The notes: a model not told the origin generated them from the sequence alone. A DNA stretch of 64,000 nucleotides from Chionis minor (GCA_013398295.1 VZSF01006823.1:537130-601129), one strand, 5' to 3'. Shown: positions 23,766 to 37,859, counted from the stretch's first letter. Numbers and translations are program-made.

Positions 23766-25083
23766 AGGGAGGAGAGGAGGGGAATTCGCTTTGCCTTCAG
23801 CTGGATTTTGAGGTAATTCTGTCTTTCGGTCTTATTGCACCAGGTATGAGCTTGGAAAATAAGGGCAAATTAGTTCCTCGCTGACCAAACGTTGTTCCCT
23901 AAAACCATCATTGGACCAACTTAACACAAGGCAAGTTTCTATTTCAGATTTAGATGTGTCTGCTTGTCATGGACCTCATACAGACCTAGGATGGCCAGGC
24001 AGGCAAGTGCTGGGATTGGAATGGGATTTTTTTTCCCTGTGTACTCTTTGCTTGTTGTTAACTTTTTTTTTTTTGCTAGTATTTACGTAGGTCAAATCCA
24101 GGGTCATCACATCAACAAACAGCACTGCCTTCTCCTCTCTGGAAAGAGTTTCCCAAAGCTCAACACTGTCGCTGTGTGTTTGATCTGGTCTGTACATGCA
24201 GCACCTATTGACAAACGCTGGATTTTTGACGAAGGTTATTGTGTAAAGGCTTTTTCCAGAAAATAAAACTGCGTTGCCTGAGTTATAGTATTAATGTTAA
24301 GCAATACGGCTTCTTTCCTGGCACTAGGACTTGTGTTTTGCAAAGGGCTTTTACTCAGGTATTTGATTTTCAACATCAATTTTCTAGCCAAAGTGAGATT
24401 CCCCAAATAAACTCAAGGATTTGGGAACTTATTTTTTTTATTCACTGGCCAGCAATATTGCGACCGAGCAGAATTCAGAGGAGCAACAGTAAGAGGAGGT
24501 GGGGTAAATAGTCATGGTTCAGGTTTGCTACTCCGAGGGTCACAAACTCTTCCGCCTGTGTATGCAAAACCTCTAAGCAGCAGCAGCAATTGTGTATTTA
24601 TATAGATCTACCCACAAGTACGATACTTCAAAGCTGAAAATCTGTGCATGGTGTATACATGTGCACGGGGAGCATAGAACTTGTTAACAGCTGGGCAGAA
24701 AACAGAGCTTTAAGTAAAGAGGGTGTTTTTGCTTATCGTAACTGTCAGTGCGTGCTCAGGTTTGGTGGCCTCGCTCCGTGGTTGTCTCCGTGTTCGTATA
24801 CGAGGGCACGGTGCCGCGTGGCTGTGTCTCAAAGGGAACGGGGTGGACTTTGAGCTATCTCAGCAGCCCCAATTGCTGCCTGGAGTATGTAGTATGGTCC
24901 TTTGACCCAGGCAGCCCTCACACCTTGTCTAGAAGAGCCGTGCGAGAGGCCTTCCTCCGGCTCCGCCGGGAGCAGGCTGCTGAAGCCCCTCGCAGATGGA
25001 AGATGCTCTGCTGTTGGCCATCGCTTTAGCAACACCGGGGGGACGTCGCGTCAGTAGGAAAAGACGAATCATCTGTTTCTCAG

Positions 25084-25287
25084 AAAATGTCGTCTCCAGA
25101 TAATTTCTCGGTTCCTTTTGTTCTCTGTTTCGTTTCTGGACTGCTCAAGCTGGGGAAGTTGCAGCCTGCGATGAAATATGAACCCATTCAGTCTAAATGT
25201 ATGTATGTATGTATTTTGTGGTATAGGAAGACTCAGTTCAGTGAACCCAGGCCATTGGCATTTTATAATTTCCTCGTGCTCCAGCAG
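25084..25287 (+). other. Candidate 204-nt open segment with consensus donor
   Basis: The segment runs from an AG (atctgtttctcag, ending 25083) to a perfect CAG|GTAAGG donor at 25288. It is 204 nt, exactly 68 codons, and open throughout in the frame with ATG at 25087. The translation starts M-S-S-P-D-N-F-S-V-P-F-V and contains an ATGT microsatellite encoding a C-M-Y-V-C-I stretch, which argues against an old coding exon. The acceptor is modest and no family is recognised. Confidence 0.2.
25198..25214. repeat. (TGTA)n microsatellite
   Basis: About four tandem ATGT units. Confidence 0.85.
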
Positions 25288-26592
25288 GTAAGGAATTAAC
25301 CCATTGTTATTCCTCTCTGAAGGAACAGAGAAAAAGATATACTCTGCAAAGACCCTGATTCTTAAAAAAAATAATAATCCATTGGGTTTTTAAAGAAATA
25401 TTTTATTGGAACCATAAGGTTTCTTTTTTTTGAGAGAGAGAAAATTTGAAATCCGGAGTTTATTTTTCCTTCAGTGTCTCTCCTAAGAACCAACAGGAAT
25501 TGAGATATTTTTTTTTCTCTCTTGTGTTTGTGCCTACTTATTAAACACACATGTGGCCTGGATTCCTTGCGTAGGTGCAAAGAGGTTTGAAAAAAAAGAA
25601 AAAGAAAAAAAGGTGTAACCCAGTCCATTGACCTGTCTCTTTGCCCTTAGGACTCTTTCGAACAGCTGTGAGAAAAAGAAAAAGGGGGGCGAGAGAGAAA
25701 AAAGGAGGCAGTTTAACAAGCCAAATCCAGATGTTCATTTCATACACACACCCTGAACAGCTTTTGCATGGTTTATTTCGTTTTCTGAAACCATTTTTCA
25801 CCAGCCTGTTTTCTCAGCTGGGAAACTTCTGGTGTAGTGTTTTCAAAAAAATATTGCATTTGGCATTACAAGAAAACAGAGCCTTTAAGACATTAAAAGG
25901 ACAATATCCTTGTTTGACTTGGCCCAGGGAAGCAGGGATATAGGAATTTTAGATTTTTGTACCACCCAAAGAATAGGTAAAAGAAATTTTCCACTCTTAA
26001 ACCCAGTTTACATGGGAATTTGAGAGGTGATTTAGCTTGATTTTCTTTTTTTTCTTTTAAAGACTTCTCTGAGGACTTTGTGTTAGTGTAGTGTGACTTT
26101 ATTAGCATGAAGGAATAAGCAAAGTGATAGCAATCAGTTCGCGTCTGGATTCTGATGACCTGTGGCTCAAAACTCAAACTGATGCTGAATGAACCTTATT
26201 TTTGTTTCCCGAGGACCAGATCCTGATGTGCTCGTTCACACCAACGTCTACATAACGTAGACAGACAAATCTGAAATTATTTAATAGTGGTGCAGTTTCT
26301 CTTTAATTACAGGAGAGGTAAGCTATGTAGTATGGATCACAATTCATATTGGGTGTACAAATAGCAGTGAGAATGGTGATTAGCTGACAGGACAGCGTCT
26401 ACACTGAGTTTAGTGGAACCCCACCAACCGTCAGATGATGAATGAAGTTAGGGAAGATTAAGTGTAAGCAAGACCTATACTGCTATCACTCAGCTAATCA
26501 AAGGACATGTTGCCCTTCAGAAAACTCAGTGTAAAACCTCAACTCCACTCAAGCCAGTGAGTGATCTGCAGTTTGCTGTACTTCACAACTTA

Positions 26593-26617
26593 GGTAAAAA
26601 ACCCTACGTTTTTTACC
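26593..26617. other. Perfect 9-bp inverted repeat
   Basis: GGTAAAAAA and TTTTTTACC are separated by CCCTACG. The potential hairpin is small, with no terminator meaning in a eukaryotic context. Confidence 0.6.
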
Positions 26618-28961
26618 AGTGACATCCTGCAAGTGTCACTCGCTATTACTTACTGTGTTAGAGAGAGACTTGATCTAAACTCCTCCTTGTAAAAAAAGGT
26701 GTATAACTTTGATAAAAGTTTGAGCAATGCTTTGGTGTTCCTATTGTTTGCCTGTTCTAAAGTAGAAAAAATTGCAGATACTCTTATCAGAAATATCACC
26801 ATCCTGTACAGATCTCAGATCCCATCAGCTATGAAATAAAAGCAGATGATAAGAATTGTTAGTGAGGATTTGAAGACATATATGGTGACTAAATTAAATA
26901 GACAACAAAAAAAGTATGAAAAGATCCTAATTTGTATGACAACAACATTACTTAAATGAGTAAATGGAAGTGTTTAAGGTATTAAAATGTCCCATGCCAT
27001 GTTTTCCTTTCACTTCGCTCCTGCTAAAATAAGGGCAAATCCTCAGGTCTCTACTGGAATTACAAGGCATTCAAAGATATTCAAAGGGGTGTGTGCACCT
27101 GTTTGTGCGTACGTATTGGTGTGTGCATCCTTAAGCCTTGGCAGTGCCTAGGAGTGGGAATATTGGCATTTCGGTGTCAGAACACCACCAAGCGGGCTAT
27201 AAGTACATGGTCTTTGAAATAATATTCTCTTCAGGCAGAATTAAAAAAAAAAAAAAACCCTAAGAAAAATCTAATTAAGACTTAAAATGCATTAGGCGGA
27301 TTATTTGGCCAGTACACAACTAGAGTGGAAAGCTGCCAAGCAGTACTAGTAAGTTCTGTTGAGCAAACCGGTAGTCTTTTTAAAGCCACTGACTTGGTAC
27401 GTGGATTCAGTAATGCTGGAGAAAGCATATATTGTCTGTCCGTTTGAGGAGACTGCAAATTTGTGATGTATAACAGGGGCCTGGTGTGTTTTTTCCTCTC
27501 CCCTCTATCTGTTAGTGGGCATTACATGTATGTGTGCATATGTCTCTGTTTATTTGCATGCACACTTACACTTACATTATTATACATATCTATATAACAA
27601 CATGTATTAATGACTTGATTAAAAAGAACAGTCTGTTTCTGTGGATATCAAACCTAGAACTCAGGCGGCCTCACATCTGACTTTGGGTCATAAGAGCTCC
27701 TAATATCTAAGCTCAGAGACAGCTAAATCCAGGAACTTGTGCATAGCTATTGTCAAGATTCCATATTTGGAAATATTCTGTCAGTCAACGTATATACAAT
27801 GCACTTAGATACTTGCCTTGGGAAAAGTAATTTTGGCAACACCAGGCTATCAACGTGTGCATATGCCACTGTGCACATCTCTGCTGGAGGGACAGTCTTT
27901 AAGGCGTGTTGGAAGCGGTGTCGGGGTTTAGCTCTGTGCTTGCTCAGCGCAAGGCAGCCTTGGCCTGCGGATGGGGTGGTTATGTGCTGCTGTAAGACAA
28001 CATCAGTAAAGATGATTCAGGAGCTGAGAAGAAAATGAAGAGGTAATGGCGTTGTATGAGGGGATTTGGAATAATGCCGCCTTGTACTGCCAGCCTGGAC
28101 CCTTCCTGCCATGTAGAGGGAAAAGAGTAAGTCTGGTGAAGCGGGAGGGCTCTTATCTCACATTGTCTTTCAGCAAAGCAATGACCCATGCCACGTGGCC
28201 TCCCAAAAACACCTTCTTTGTTTAGCCAAGAATTGCACCCCGTAAACATTCCAAATCACTGCATTGAAATGGTTGCATTTATTATAAGTCTGCCGTAAAT
28301 TTTGGTTCAAGAGTCTATTCAGGGAGGGGTTAATACGTGCTCTGGGAACACTGTTATCAGTGGTGAAGAATCCCAGCAGTAGTCTCTGTCATCTCATTTG
28401 GTGCCACACAACACAGGAGAAGCTCAGCGTTGGCCACTGCGCTCCATGCTCCGTTTCCCTACAACTTCAACCCAGGCTTGCCTAATGCTTTGCGAAGTAT
28501 GGGAAAATTTTTCCTAATCAAAAAGATTGAGGTCAAGGGGAAATCATGATACTTTTCTTTGTCACAGCCTGATAAATTCATTTTGATACCGCTGATAATC
28601 ACTGCAGCCAAGTTGTGCGTCATCCTTAGGTGTCATGTCTACAAACTCTCTACCATTACGCTTCTGCCAGTGAGAACAGATACATCATGTTTTAAGGGAA
28701 TTTCTTTTGTCAATACTGTTGCGCCGTTTTCTGGAGACAACGTGGACTAAGCTAACAAAGCTGCTTTTGGTCTGCAGAGTACGTCCATGGCCTTGGCTTC
28801 GTGACAGCGAGGAAGGGAGTGAGATTTATTCACTTCCTGAGATGACAGAGGATGGGAGAGTACAGAACTGGTCCCAGTCACCCGTAAACAGTGCTGTGTG
28901 TCTGTGTAGCTCCCAGTACAACACTGCCTCCTTCCACAATGGGAGAGCACTGGCCTGTTTG

Positions 28962-28984
28962 TGATGATGATGATGATGACGATG
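28962..28984. repeat. (TGA)n microsatellite
   Basis: Six perfect TGA units, then a CGA variant unit. Confidence 0.9.
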
Positions 28985-29199
28985 CTCACAGAGAATCAAA
29001 AGCCCTGCCAGGAAGGCACGAATGGCAGGTGGTGCAGACTCTTGTTTTCAACAATGCTTTATTTTTGTCTTCTGGTTTGTAGGAGTAAAAGAAAAAGTTT
29101 TCATTTAGAGGAAGACAATAGGGTTGAGGAAGGAAATGGGGATTTCTGAAAGTGATTGTCTTATATCACTGCAAAAAAATATAATCGGTGTTCTCAGAG

Positions 29200-29680
29200 T
29201 TAAGATTGGAACTGGCATTTGTAGGTCATCTGGGCCCTGCTTAAAAGACGGCCAAATTCAAAGGCAGCTAAGGTTTCTCAGGGCCATGTTCTGTCAAGTT
29301 TTAAAAACCTGCAAGGCTAGGTGTTTTACCGTCTTTTGTGCAACCTGTTCCAGAACTTAACTGTCCTCCTTTTGATTTATTTTTCAATGAAGTTGGAATT
29401 TGTCTTGCTGCAACTTGTGATCCTTGCCTCTCATTCTTTCACTGCGCGTATTTGAGAAGAGTTTGACTCTCCTCTTTGTAGCCATCTATCAATTAGTAGA
29501 AGGCACCAATTAGATCCCCTTCTTCAACCTTTCTCTTCTCCACGCTGAACAAAATCACCTCGCTGAGCCTCTCCTCGTGTGTTCTTCTATCTTGGTAGTC
29601 CACTGCTAGACTCAGTCCAACTTGTTGATATCCTTCTTGCACTGTGAGAAGGGAAGACGGTCCGAAAGTGGAACTGGGTT
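29200..29680 (-). repeat. Old, diverged CR1 LINE fragment (antisense)
   Basis: Read on the + strand this matches the reverse complement of a CR1 tail. It starts with 'ttggaactggcatttgtaggtcatctggg', cut here to the match with the usual 'ggaagggacc...ggtcatctag' start. It continues with 'caacctgttccagaactta' near 29341, 'caattagatccccttcttc', 'ttctcttctccacgctgaac' near 29530 and 'cgctgagcctctcctcgtgt' near 29562, ending near 'ccttcttgcactgtgagaag'. The order of blocks is that of a CR1 insertion in the - orientation, but substitutions are frequent and the octamer tail is missing, so the copy is old. No coding potential remains. Confidence 0.75.
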
Positions 29681-30627
29681 TAGTTGTGGTTAGTATTTTG
29701 TATTAGCTGTCTACTCTGTTGACATCGAATGCTCAGGCCTTGGCCATAACTGTAACATAACGGCAGTCACTCAAATGTTGGGAACATCAGGGTGTACCTG
29801 CTCCACCTTCTTGGAAGAGCCTGTTTCCAGAACACACTGTACCCAGGTCATCCTGTCCCATTCATTTGACTCTCTGTGATAGCAATACAGTCAATTGCCT
29901 TTTTTCCCATTGCTGAACTGACTGGCTCATCCTGGAGATGCTGAATTTGTTTTCTTCTTTGACAAAGTGCATACACTCCTATGGATTTTTACGAAGGAAC
30001 CAGAAATACCTAGGAAAAAGCAGAAGGAGTGGAAAGCCCTCAATTTCTTTTTCTATGAATAATTTAGTGCCAAGTTAACTGAAACGTTTGAAAAGGAGAT
30101 TTTTGGTGCCTAGCTTCATTAAACCCTCTATCCCCAAATGTATTCTCTATCAGTGTCGGCATCCAACACTTCATCTTGTCCCAGTCACAGCAAAGGCCTT
30201 GTGGAAATAAAATGCAGGGGAAGGGGGAGGAAAAGCAGATTATTATTGCCATTATGCATGTCTCTATGTGTGCACATGTGCTCTATAAACTTACATCGAG
30301 GGGAAAAAAATAAAAAATAGAATCTATATTAAAGGAAGGAATGAAGCCCCAAGCCACATCAACCTTCCAAAACGTGCGCTCTTTTCAGGGGTACGAGCCA
30401 CGCTCGGTTGCATGAAAGAGTGTTGTGCCACACTCCAACCCCCTTCTCTGGAGCAAGTGTTTTAATCAGAGTATTATGTTCTCGTCCGCTAAGCTTTTAC
30501 CAGCACGATGAGTGGGACCTCCTTCGCTTGGCAGTGGTTTCTGTCAGCGATCTGTCTTCTGCAGCTATTTCCGTGGGAAGGCCCTCCATCTGGCGCTTGG
30601 CAGGGAGGGGAACTTTCCTCTCAAATG

Positions 30628-30630
<3 letters not shown>

Positions 30631-30658
<28 letters not shown>
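30631..30658. repeat. (TC)14 microsatellite
   Basis: Perfect dinucleotide run of 28 nt. The serine/leucine-rich open frames across it are artefacts of the repeat. Confidence 0.97.
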
Positions 30659-30659
<1 letters not shown>

Positions 30660-30868
30660 CCCTGTTTAAGGTATACCCTTTGGAAATCTTCAACTTCCAA
30701 GATTTACTTTTGCACAGGGTACATACTTTGTTTTACGTGGTCTGGCTTTCTTTTCATTTAACAAAACGCCACCCCCGTGCCCTGCTTATCCTGGCAGAGG
30801 GAGAAGAATGCTGTTTGCTTTAACATTACCTTCGGTCTCAGTATGCAACAGGTCAAAAGATGTGACAA

Positions 30869-30897
30869 GTACACATACTAATCCCTTTCCCTTTCAG
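30869..30897 (+). other. Isolated strong 3' splice-site-like signal
   Basis: CATACTAAT, close to the ideal branch-site sequence, is followed within about 20 nt by 'ccctttccctttcag' ending at 30897. Downstream 'ttaatagaataacacagatg' has stops in all frames and no good donor within 150 nt. If used it would start a non-coding or terminal exon. Confidence 0.25.
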
Positions 30898-31743
30898 TTA
30901 ATAGAATAACACAGATGGGAAAGTTTACATTGGGATCTGACACTCGCTCCAAGCTGAAGTTAAGAAGGAGATGGGGTTGGACATTGCCTTTCAGATCAGA
31001 GCAGTTACTACATAAACTCACCTTCCCACTCAGCATCAAGTTGCTCCTGTCACCCTAAACCCCATTTACTCTGCTAAGAATATTCTCCTTCCCCTTCTGC
31101 TGTCTTTCTGAGACTGGTGGGTAGAGTTGGATAAGGATGCGAAAGCTTTTGTAGAATAAAATATTCCCCAAGAATCAATGATGTTCAAGTGAAAAAAAGT
31201 CAACATTTTCCACTGAAACACCACCATTTGTTTTGAAACGGTGACTTTTTTCAACATCTGTCATTTCTGAGCATCAAAATATCACATAAGAAAATAATTC
31301 CCACTAAAACCAGATACTTTCTTAGAAATATTAATCTGATTTCAATAAAACCCCATATTACCAGTTTTGTCTTGTATAATTGGGCTGTTTGTTTCATTTG
31401 ATTGTGTTTTCTGTTTCTTTGTAACCTCCAGAAGATGTCCTCTGACATTCTGCATGACATGGCCCGTTTGTGAGTTGGCATGCCTGAAGGTTTGCCACTT
31501 AGGTTATTCCTGCAGGAAATACAGAAGATTAAGACCTAGAATTATGCCTGTGGATGGGAAAAGCTTCAGCAATGACTAACTGAACATACCAAATACCACT
31601 TTTTTCCCCACCAGGTATGTACCACTTCACAACATCTTTCATGAGAACCCTCTGCCAGCTTCCCTCAGCTGAAGGAGCAAGATTCTGGTTATAAGGAACT
31701 CCTTAAAACTGAGGTTTTGAGGGTGTCTCTGTAATGCGATGAT

Positions 31744-31766
31744 TATCTAAGATCTATTCTTAGATA
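31744..31766. other. Perfect 9-bp inverted repeat
   Basis: TATCTAAGA and TCTTAGATA are separated by 5 nt. It is AT-rich and may be chance. Confidence 0.5.
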
Positions 31767-34700
31767 GACATGGGCCTCAGAGTGTAATCTAAACACAGAG
31801 AATTTGTTTTTTCTACAGTTTTTTTTAATCGCAATTCTGTAAACAAAGCTATATGTTAATTAATGAAAATAGTATTAGAAATGCAATCAAACCCAATAAT
31901 TTTTACTGAAAAAGACATACTTGCACTGAACTTACTAGCAATGAAAATACTTAATTTGTATTAGAAACTGTGCGTATAAGGTTCGCATAACCACAAATGT
32001 ATTGTTCGTGGGAAGCACTCAGTGACCTGCTTTCCAATTACAGAACTAACATTTGTGTTTGAAAATCATTGCCTATCTTTTTCATCTACTTTCTTTCGAA
32101 GTGTGCAGTTTCGGGTCTGCTTTTTCACATTGCTTTAGACACTTGTCCATGAATTTCACGACAGATTGAGTGTGTACTTCTTTCAGCCTGCTACCTACCA
32201 ATACCCGTAATAACTCACTAATGCTTAATTCCAAAATCAAGATCTCAAATTCAAAATTCAAGATCTCTGACATGGCAACAGCTGTGAGGCTCATTCATGC
32301 TACACAGACCGTGCAGACAGAGAAGAGTAAACTCAGTTCAAAGAAGTTCAAAGCCTCAAATTTAAGTGGAGGGTCCATCTGTATCAGTGGAGAGATGCTT
32401 CCCCAGAGGGAGCATGAGGAAGACCAGCTTGAACTAGATCGTTATATTTCAGTGAGTAGGAAGTTGTGGGAGACATCTACTATCAGGCCTGGTCTGCAGA
32501 GTAGCTTAGATATACAGGTCCAGATTCAGGGCGTCTCAGGTTGGGCAGTCTTGCTGATTGATGCATGAGATGGGCACCTTCAGGGCAGCTGAGTGTCCCA
32601 CAAAAACTCTGATTTCTGGAGGTGCCTTTCTTCCTCCATTGTGGAAAAAAACCTGAAACGGCAGCAATTTGACTATCAATGTAGTGATTAAATGTGGCTC
32701 AGGTGAGTCCAGGTCGTGATTCCTACATAGGAACCAACATTCCCATTGGTTCTGGTGGAAGTTCAGGCTCCTTATTTGGGGCCAATCACCTAAATGCTTT
32801 TGCCATCTTGACCTTTACCTTCTGTTGTAATTTCACTCCTGACTTCTTGACCAAGACCTCTAGCAAGGGAGAGCAATTAGTGCCCATCACAAGGCAAGCT
32901 TTTGCAACATGGGTGACTGCCCACAAGAAACACAGTTGAGACCACCAACGGTTTTATTTGTTTTTGTTCCAATTTCTGCTGATTGAGAAGCTCATGAGAT
33001 ACATCTCATTTCCCTGGAGGTCCCCAGGGAAGCAGCGGTCAGACAAGCTTTTTCTAGCCTGCTCTGGGCAACGCTGGTGGTATAGCGCTGCTGGCACTGC
33101 ACTTAGGTCGCTGTGCTGGTAGGTCTCTTAGCACAGGCAGCTTGGTAGGTTAATAAAGTCTGCCTAAATGAGGTCTGATTCAGTGCAACAGGCAGCTTAT
33201 TTCAGCCACCAAACTGTCATTGTTAGGTGGTAAACGCTTTAATTCAGTGTTAATCAGAGCCTGTTTTGAAGAAGTTACCGAGAGAAAAACGGCTTACTGT
33301 CTTGAGATACAGGTTGTGAAGAATTAAACGGAAGTCCATCATAGTGGGGATGATGCTAGAGAGGCTCCATTATGGGCTTGAGCCACTGGCCAGGTGTTTT
33401 TAAAAATAGCCCCCTACACACTGTAGTGCCAGATGGAGGTTTTCAGATCTATATATGTCTGCTGACCTAAGTTTTAGCGTTTCAGATGTCTTTGCATTTC
33501 TCTGCACTAAGTTATGGCCACAGGTATCACCCAGTGCGCTAGGTAGCATCTAAACTGCATCATCCTTTGGCTAATTTGAGCAGGAATTTTGGTATCTCTT
33601 GGAAACATGCTCCTCCTTGCTTCCTCCAGTTTGAGGGAGGCCAGTAATTTGCTGGTGGCCATTTAACCTCAGGAGGCCTTTTTGCCTTCCTGTCTGCTAC
33701 CCCACACAGCCCAAGATGCTCTTGCCAACGAGCTGAGCTGAGGCTCGCCTCATTTCCTCCCCTGTAATTCCACTCCTTACTTGGAAGAGAAAGGCGGTGA
33801 ATAGTCCTTCCTCTGTGGCCAGTCTATCAGTCTTTCCTGTGTATGAGAACATAAACCAAGTCACATCGAGTTCTAGCAGTAATTCAGATAGAGACAGAGC
33901 CTTCACTTTAACTGGACCTTGCGTACGAATATGTCAAAGAATTAAAGAATTAGAGTTCTGCTGTGTAAATAAAACATGCCAGCACATCCATCTTACAAAC
34001 CAGCCGTGCTATACTTAGGACTTGCCTCTATTGATGTTATCTGGAGTATTTCCACCAAGTTTAGTTTGAGCTGCATGATCTTCTTAGAAATTATTTTTGG
34101 ACAGTGTCTTTTATGGTTCTTCATCAATTTCTTTAATTCGATCTATTTTCATGTAAGAAAGCTCTTTGCTTCGTAAGGCAGTAGGTACAGCACAGACCTG
34201 ATCCCTGTAACTTCACAAGCCCGAAACATTTTACAAGCTCATGTCCGCAACAAGTAGTAAAATCTTGTTTTATAAAAATGTCTCATCTATCCAGAAAATG
34301 CGTTTTCATAACGGGGCTAAGGCACAGCATGAATGCCGGTTCACTTAAAGCATGCAATTAAATTCGTGTTTGTTTGTGTAGATTATAAAACTGTTTGGGA
34401 AAAACAGCTAGAAGATAAATATCCAATGAGTTAATTTGTATGTTAAGATAGCCTATGTTTATTCTCATTCCAGAAATCATGTGACTGATCAAACCCAATT
34501 TATAAGAAAACATTCAAAATATAGGTTATTTTTGGACCAAGAGAATAAAGTTTTCCTCTGCCATGATGCCTACAAAAGGAGCTGGCAATGCCAGGGAACA
34601 TGGTGTGCCGAGACTGTTGCTTATCATAGTTGTTGCATAGATCCCTGATTTCTTGTTTGTTTGTCTCCGTCTCTCTCTTGTCGTACATTTGGATGTGAGG

Positions 34701-35850
34701 CTCCTTGGGCAGAGTGTCATTTGGCATTCATTGTTACAACAGTCGTTATTCCAAAGGAGCTCATGATTTGGGAATGAACAATGATGATAATGCATATTGC
34801 ATGTAAGTCACAAAAGAAAGCTCCACAGCTGGGCTTGAATTTAAAAATGCAACATTATAAAAGGTTTATGAGAAAGCACAAACTTTGCAGAGTCATGTTT
34901 AGTCCCTCTTTCAGCCTCTGATGTGTGACAGCCTGATGGAAGCCATGGAAGACGCAACTGCAGGCATGTAGCACTTTCCTACTCGTGATACCTCTGTGAG
35001 TACTTAGCCATCCCCGGACATGATAGAATGTTGGGTCACATTTTTATATTTCATGTGACTTTCCTATGAATCATATCTCCTTTTGTCACCAGGGCATCCC
35101 ATCTTCTCACTCGCTTTCTGAGAATTCAGTAGACTCATCGCTCTTAGGTTTCTTTTTCCTTGGCGCTCTTCTCTTTCCCTTCACCCGATGCCAGTCCTGC
35201 CTTATTCCTTGGCACCGTTGGGATACATACGTGATTTCCATGCTGTTTGCAGAGCCTCAGTGTGCCATTTAAACACAGTCCTAGACGGAGGGGAGAAAGA
35301 GGTGGGTTAGAGTGGCACCATTCCTGGAAGACCAGTAGGAGATGGAAAATATCCATGAATTCAAGGCTGTTTTCAAGCAGCCTAAATTCTACCTATGTTT
35401 TCATGCCTAATGTTATCCAAAAGATATTATGGACCTTCAAGGCTGCCAAACCAATAGGAAACCAAAGCTGAACTAAGAGAATTAGATGGAACACAGCTGT
35501 TGGAGGCCACATGAGTCTGTGTCCTTCACAGTCACGGAGCTTACTGGCAAAGCTGTGTGAATAACGGACTGTTTTTGTTTTCTGACAATTCTGAAAACAT
35601 GCAGCAAAAATATTTGTAAAGAACTTTTGATTGTATTCAAAACAATCTGTCTTTAAAAAGTGTGTGAACCGAAAAGCTGTCAGCTTCCCTCTTGGGTCAA
35701 ATGAGAAGTTTTGTTTCATTTTTGTTCATCTAATTGTTTTTTGTTGGTTTAATTTTCTTTAAGCTTTAAATAAGAACAGCACAAAATTTGAAATAAGTTT
35801 AAAATTATTAATGAAAAATGCAGATATTTCCTTTTGAAATTTTGAAAACT

Positions 35851-35866
35851 AAACATTTAAATGTTT
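35851..35866. other. 16-bp AT-rich perfect palindrome
   Basis: AAACATTTAAATGTTT is self-complementary. It lies in a very AT-rich stretch (35750-35900) where such palindromes arise easily. Confidence 0.6.
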
Positions 35867-37859
35867 TTGAATTGTTTTTATCGTTTGAGATTGTTTTTTT
35901 TTTAAACCACTAGATTGTCCAGAAATTAGCACACAGCTGGGGGTTATTTTGGTTGATCAGAAATGAGATTTTGGCAAAATCTTTGCAATAACACTTTTAC
36001 CAGCTCTAGGCATCAATCTTGCCTCTTCTCCCTCCCTGTATAAACGCTTTAAGACATTGCGAAAGACAGTGTACAGCTTCCCTCAAGGCGATGGTTGTAA
36101 CAGTTTTTTGGTCATAATATGACCTGTACAAATAGAGAAAAGGTGTCATCATCTCTGTGGCTTGGAATTTTTGACTTTCTAAGGGTTTATAATGTAAAAC
36201 TGTCCATACTGCTGCCAGAAAGGTGGACAGTCTGAGGGAAACACAGATGTGATTGACAAGGGAGTCCGTACGCTACAAGTGACCTAGGACAGTGTGCTTC
36301 ATGTTCCTGCGTGGGGTTGTTTCGTCTTGGACAGCGTTGGCCAAATTGCTGACCTGTGGGTTTATACTGGCCCAGGTGCTCTCTGCAGTAAGGTGCACAT
36401 GTTTGCATACAACGGGAAAAGGTGTCTGCCCACTCATTCCCGAGGAAAGAAATAAAAGTCCCCACCACTTGCAGAACGTATACCCATCTGTTGATCCTCC
36501 TTGCAAATAGAGAAAGGCAGTTAAAGTGGTGGAAGGAAGGTTAATGCTTGGACCTTTATTTGGAAACAGGCCAGTAAAAAAGAAGTAAACAACCACAAAG
36601 AGCGGAAGATGATCAATTAAAATTGCTTTAGAGCAAGGAATCTGCTGGTGCTTCTCCAGGAACTCGGGGCCAAGTCCAGGTTCACCCTCGCTGTCAGGTT
36701 GTACTTCACTATGTGAGTCTCAAACTCATCTGGAAAAGTGATTCAGTGAAATAATTTGCCGTTTGCCTAGGATCACCCACAGATGTCCCGGGACATCCAA
36801 GAATGCAAAATTATTTCTTTAATAAGAGGGCAGTGGCACTGAATCAACAGGAAGACGTGTTTGGTGCATGTGATTCTCCTGTGCAATTCATCTGCTATCT
36901 GTTGAAACCATGAAATATGGTAAAAATGGACCTGTGCGTCTGGAAAGCAGAAAGTCAATATCTGACAGACCTCAGCTGTGACTTTCACAGAAGAGAACTT
37001 AAGTAGCTGTGGTGCATCTGTGGTGCATCCCAGCGCCTGATGCATTACTCTTTGCTGCTTCACACAAAACTGTGGGGTTATTTTCCTTTTCCAGACTGAG
37101 GGAAATCTTCTCTTGGAAAGTATAGTTCCAAGCAGTTTAAAGAATGAGCTTCTTTAACACCTTTCCCACCCCATTTTTCCGCTTGAGATGTTTTACCTTA
37201 CCTTTGTATCCTAACAGTCCTGTGGCTATGATCTTTTTGCTTATACTTACCATCGGATGTATACTCTTGTCATGGCGTGATAATATTTGGCAAATGGAGG
37301 TTTGTAATGGCGCAGTTTTGAGTAAATAAAAAAAAAAAAAATTCCAGGCAAAATTCAGCTTTTAGGAGAGCAGAGCTGTCTCTCTGCAGTGGTTATAGTG
37401 ACAAATATAAAACATTTGTAAGAAGGGAGTATATTAGTCACCAGCTGTTATTATAAGCCTTTCACATTATTTAATGACCGGAGTAGGCTTTAGGCAGCCA
37501 AGCAGGGGACTGTATGGCCCCTTAGTGCCTCTTACAGCCTTGTAAAACCAGGGCATGATCTTACCCTCTCTTATCTCTAATGCTACTTACGGACCAAAAC
37601 ATACTGGTACTTGGCTTGCTAACCATAGATGTGGGCCACTGCAGAGCTTGAGGGTGTTTCATTAGAACTCCATTAAAAATGAGCGATCAAGATTTTTAAA
37701 AAATAATCAGAATCCACAGAGCAAAGCGTCACAATATAAAACCTACCCAGTCTCCTTTGCCTTTCCTGATGAATATGAGCGCGTGTTGCTTTTAATCTGG
37801 GACTCTTGCAGCTATCAGGAGTTGCAGAATACTTTTATTTATTTATCTGTTTATTTAAA

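Larger units (their letters stand above)
17754..25083. other. Non-coding stretch with several enhancer-like blocks
   Basis: No gene is recognised. It holds the A37 tract at 18.8 kb and a concentration of AT-rich blocks with homeodomain and FOX cores between 19 and 23.8 kb. Confidence 0.65.
25288..29199. other. Non-coding stretch, no gene recognised
   Basis: Plain AT-leaning sequence. Only the small inverted repeat at 26593 and the TGA repeat at 28962 stand out. Confidence 0.7.

Noticed and set aside
26593..26617. Hairpin reminiscent of an intrinsic terminator.
   Set aside because: The sequence is vertebrate nuclear DNA, where such terminators do not apply.
30408..30761. 117-codon frame with a serine/leucine repeat.
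   Set aside because: It is produced by the (TC)14 microsatellite.
34318..34337. 20-mer taaggcacagcatgaatgcc resembles mature miR-124 apart from a few central bases.
   Set aside because: The upstream flank has no complementary passenger arm and no hairpin, and the central bases differ. It is judged a chance match.
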